NCBI GenBank assembly: GCA_900556625.1
Contig: USPQ01000042.1
Coordinates: forward strand, 1 to 22,972
Reading direction: 5' to 3'
Origin: an uncultured Bacteroides sp.
GTDB taxonomy: Bacteria; Bacteroidota; Bacteroidia; Bacteroidales; Bacteroidaceae
Length of the DNA: 22,972 nucleotides
Of the stretch, positions 22,717-22,972 are shown one piece after another (the first letter of the stretch is position 1; the number at the start of each line of letters is the position of its first letter). The notes below the pieces were generated by a model. That model had not been told where the DNA came from. It saw only the letters and a list, made by a program, of their open reading frames with translations, and ran no database searches. The position numbers were made by a program, and so were the translations under genes.

Positions 22717-22972
22717 ATGGATGAAAAAATAATAACCACAAATGAATTGGAGGTACTTGCTAATGAATTTTATGGTTCTAAAATAACGCAAGAAGAGTAT
22801 TTTTCTAGGTTGGATGATATAGATTGTTATCAGGCACATTATTTGAAAGCACGTGTGTATTTGGATAAGCAAGATTTATCTAACGCAATGATAGAAATTA
22901 ATACTTCTATTCATATGATTGAAGCGTATGATGAAAATGATTTAAAGTGTGAGTTGGGAACTTTTTTCCCTT
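22717..22972 (+). CDS. Unknown protein, possibly TPR-like (partial)
   Basis: A frame opens at ATG 22717 and stays open to the right edge, giving 85 residues. The stretch YQAHYLKARVYLDKQDLSNAMIEI (about 38-61) has the spacing of a tetratricopeptide-like helix pair, a fold used for protein contacts. The N-terminal part (ITTNELEVLANEFYGSKITQEEYF) is acidic and helical. It has its own promoter match. Function is unknown, and the rest lies outside the window. Confidence 0.6.
   Translation, partial: MDEKIITTNELEVLANEFYGSKITQEEYFSRLDDIDCYQAHYLKARVYLDKQDLSNAMIEINTSIHMIEAYDENDLKCELGTFFP

Noticed and set aside
1..22972. CRISPR arrays, rRNA genes and insertion sequences
   Set aside because: No regularly spaced longer direct repeats, no conserved rRNA segments and no DDE transposase with terminal repeats were seen.

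Overview
The window looks like part of a temperate tailed phage (prophage) of a Bacteroides-type host. The DNA is AT-rich by eye, Shine-Dalgarno sequences are mostly absent, and several intergenic sites match the Bacteroidetes promoter form TAnnTTTG with a TTTG-like box about 19-22 bases upstream. The structural genes follow the order of a long-tailed phage with an HK97-type head. The host assignment is inference from these features; no host gene is clearly visible.

Layout. (1) 1-3659: the end of an unknown gene, then a tightly overlapping rightward cassette: tyrosine recombinase, short methyltransferase-like protein, NUMOD-type DNA-binding protein, second methyltransferase-like protein, second tyrosine recombinase. 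(2) 3660-4044: a noncoding stretch with an inverted repeat enclosing four TTCTGA repeats (an attachment-site-like array) and two tRNA-like segments on the minus strand. These are bracketed by a minus-strand promoter match and a minus-strand terminator-like hairpin. (3) 4045-5739: an ASCH-domain gene and a convergent AbiH-family abortive infection gene, probably cargo or superinfection exclusion. (4) 5841-7164: an NAD-dependent sugar epimerase-like gene overlapping a phosphoribosyltransferase-like gene. (5) 7166-12375: small and large terminase, portal, and prohead protease. (6) 12393-17268: major capsid protein, head-tail joining proteins, probable tail tube protein and small tail genes. (7) 17271-21766: the tape measure protein and one unknown protein. 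(8) 21767-22972: a regulatory stretch, a short coiled-coil protein overlapping an ECF-like sigma factor, and a new transcription unit with its own promoter that runs off the window.

Working together, the terminases pull DNA through the portal into a protease-matured HK97-fold capsid. The joining proteins, tube and tape measure build a long tail. The recombinase cassette would govern integration or inversion, AbiH/ASCH could act against other phages, and the sigma factor is a candidate regulator of late transcription. Four intrinsic-terminator-like hairpins stand just upstream of start codons (5841, 9915, 16555, 21874), which hints at attenuation or antitermination. The most unusual items are the recombinase/methyltransferase-like cassette, the possible minus-strand RNA with tRNA-like elements, and a large terminase carrying what looks like a second, degenerate nuclease domain.
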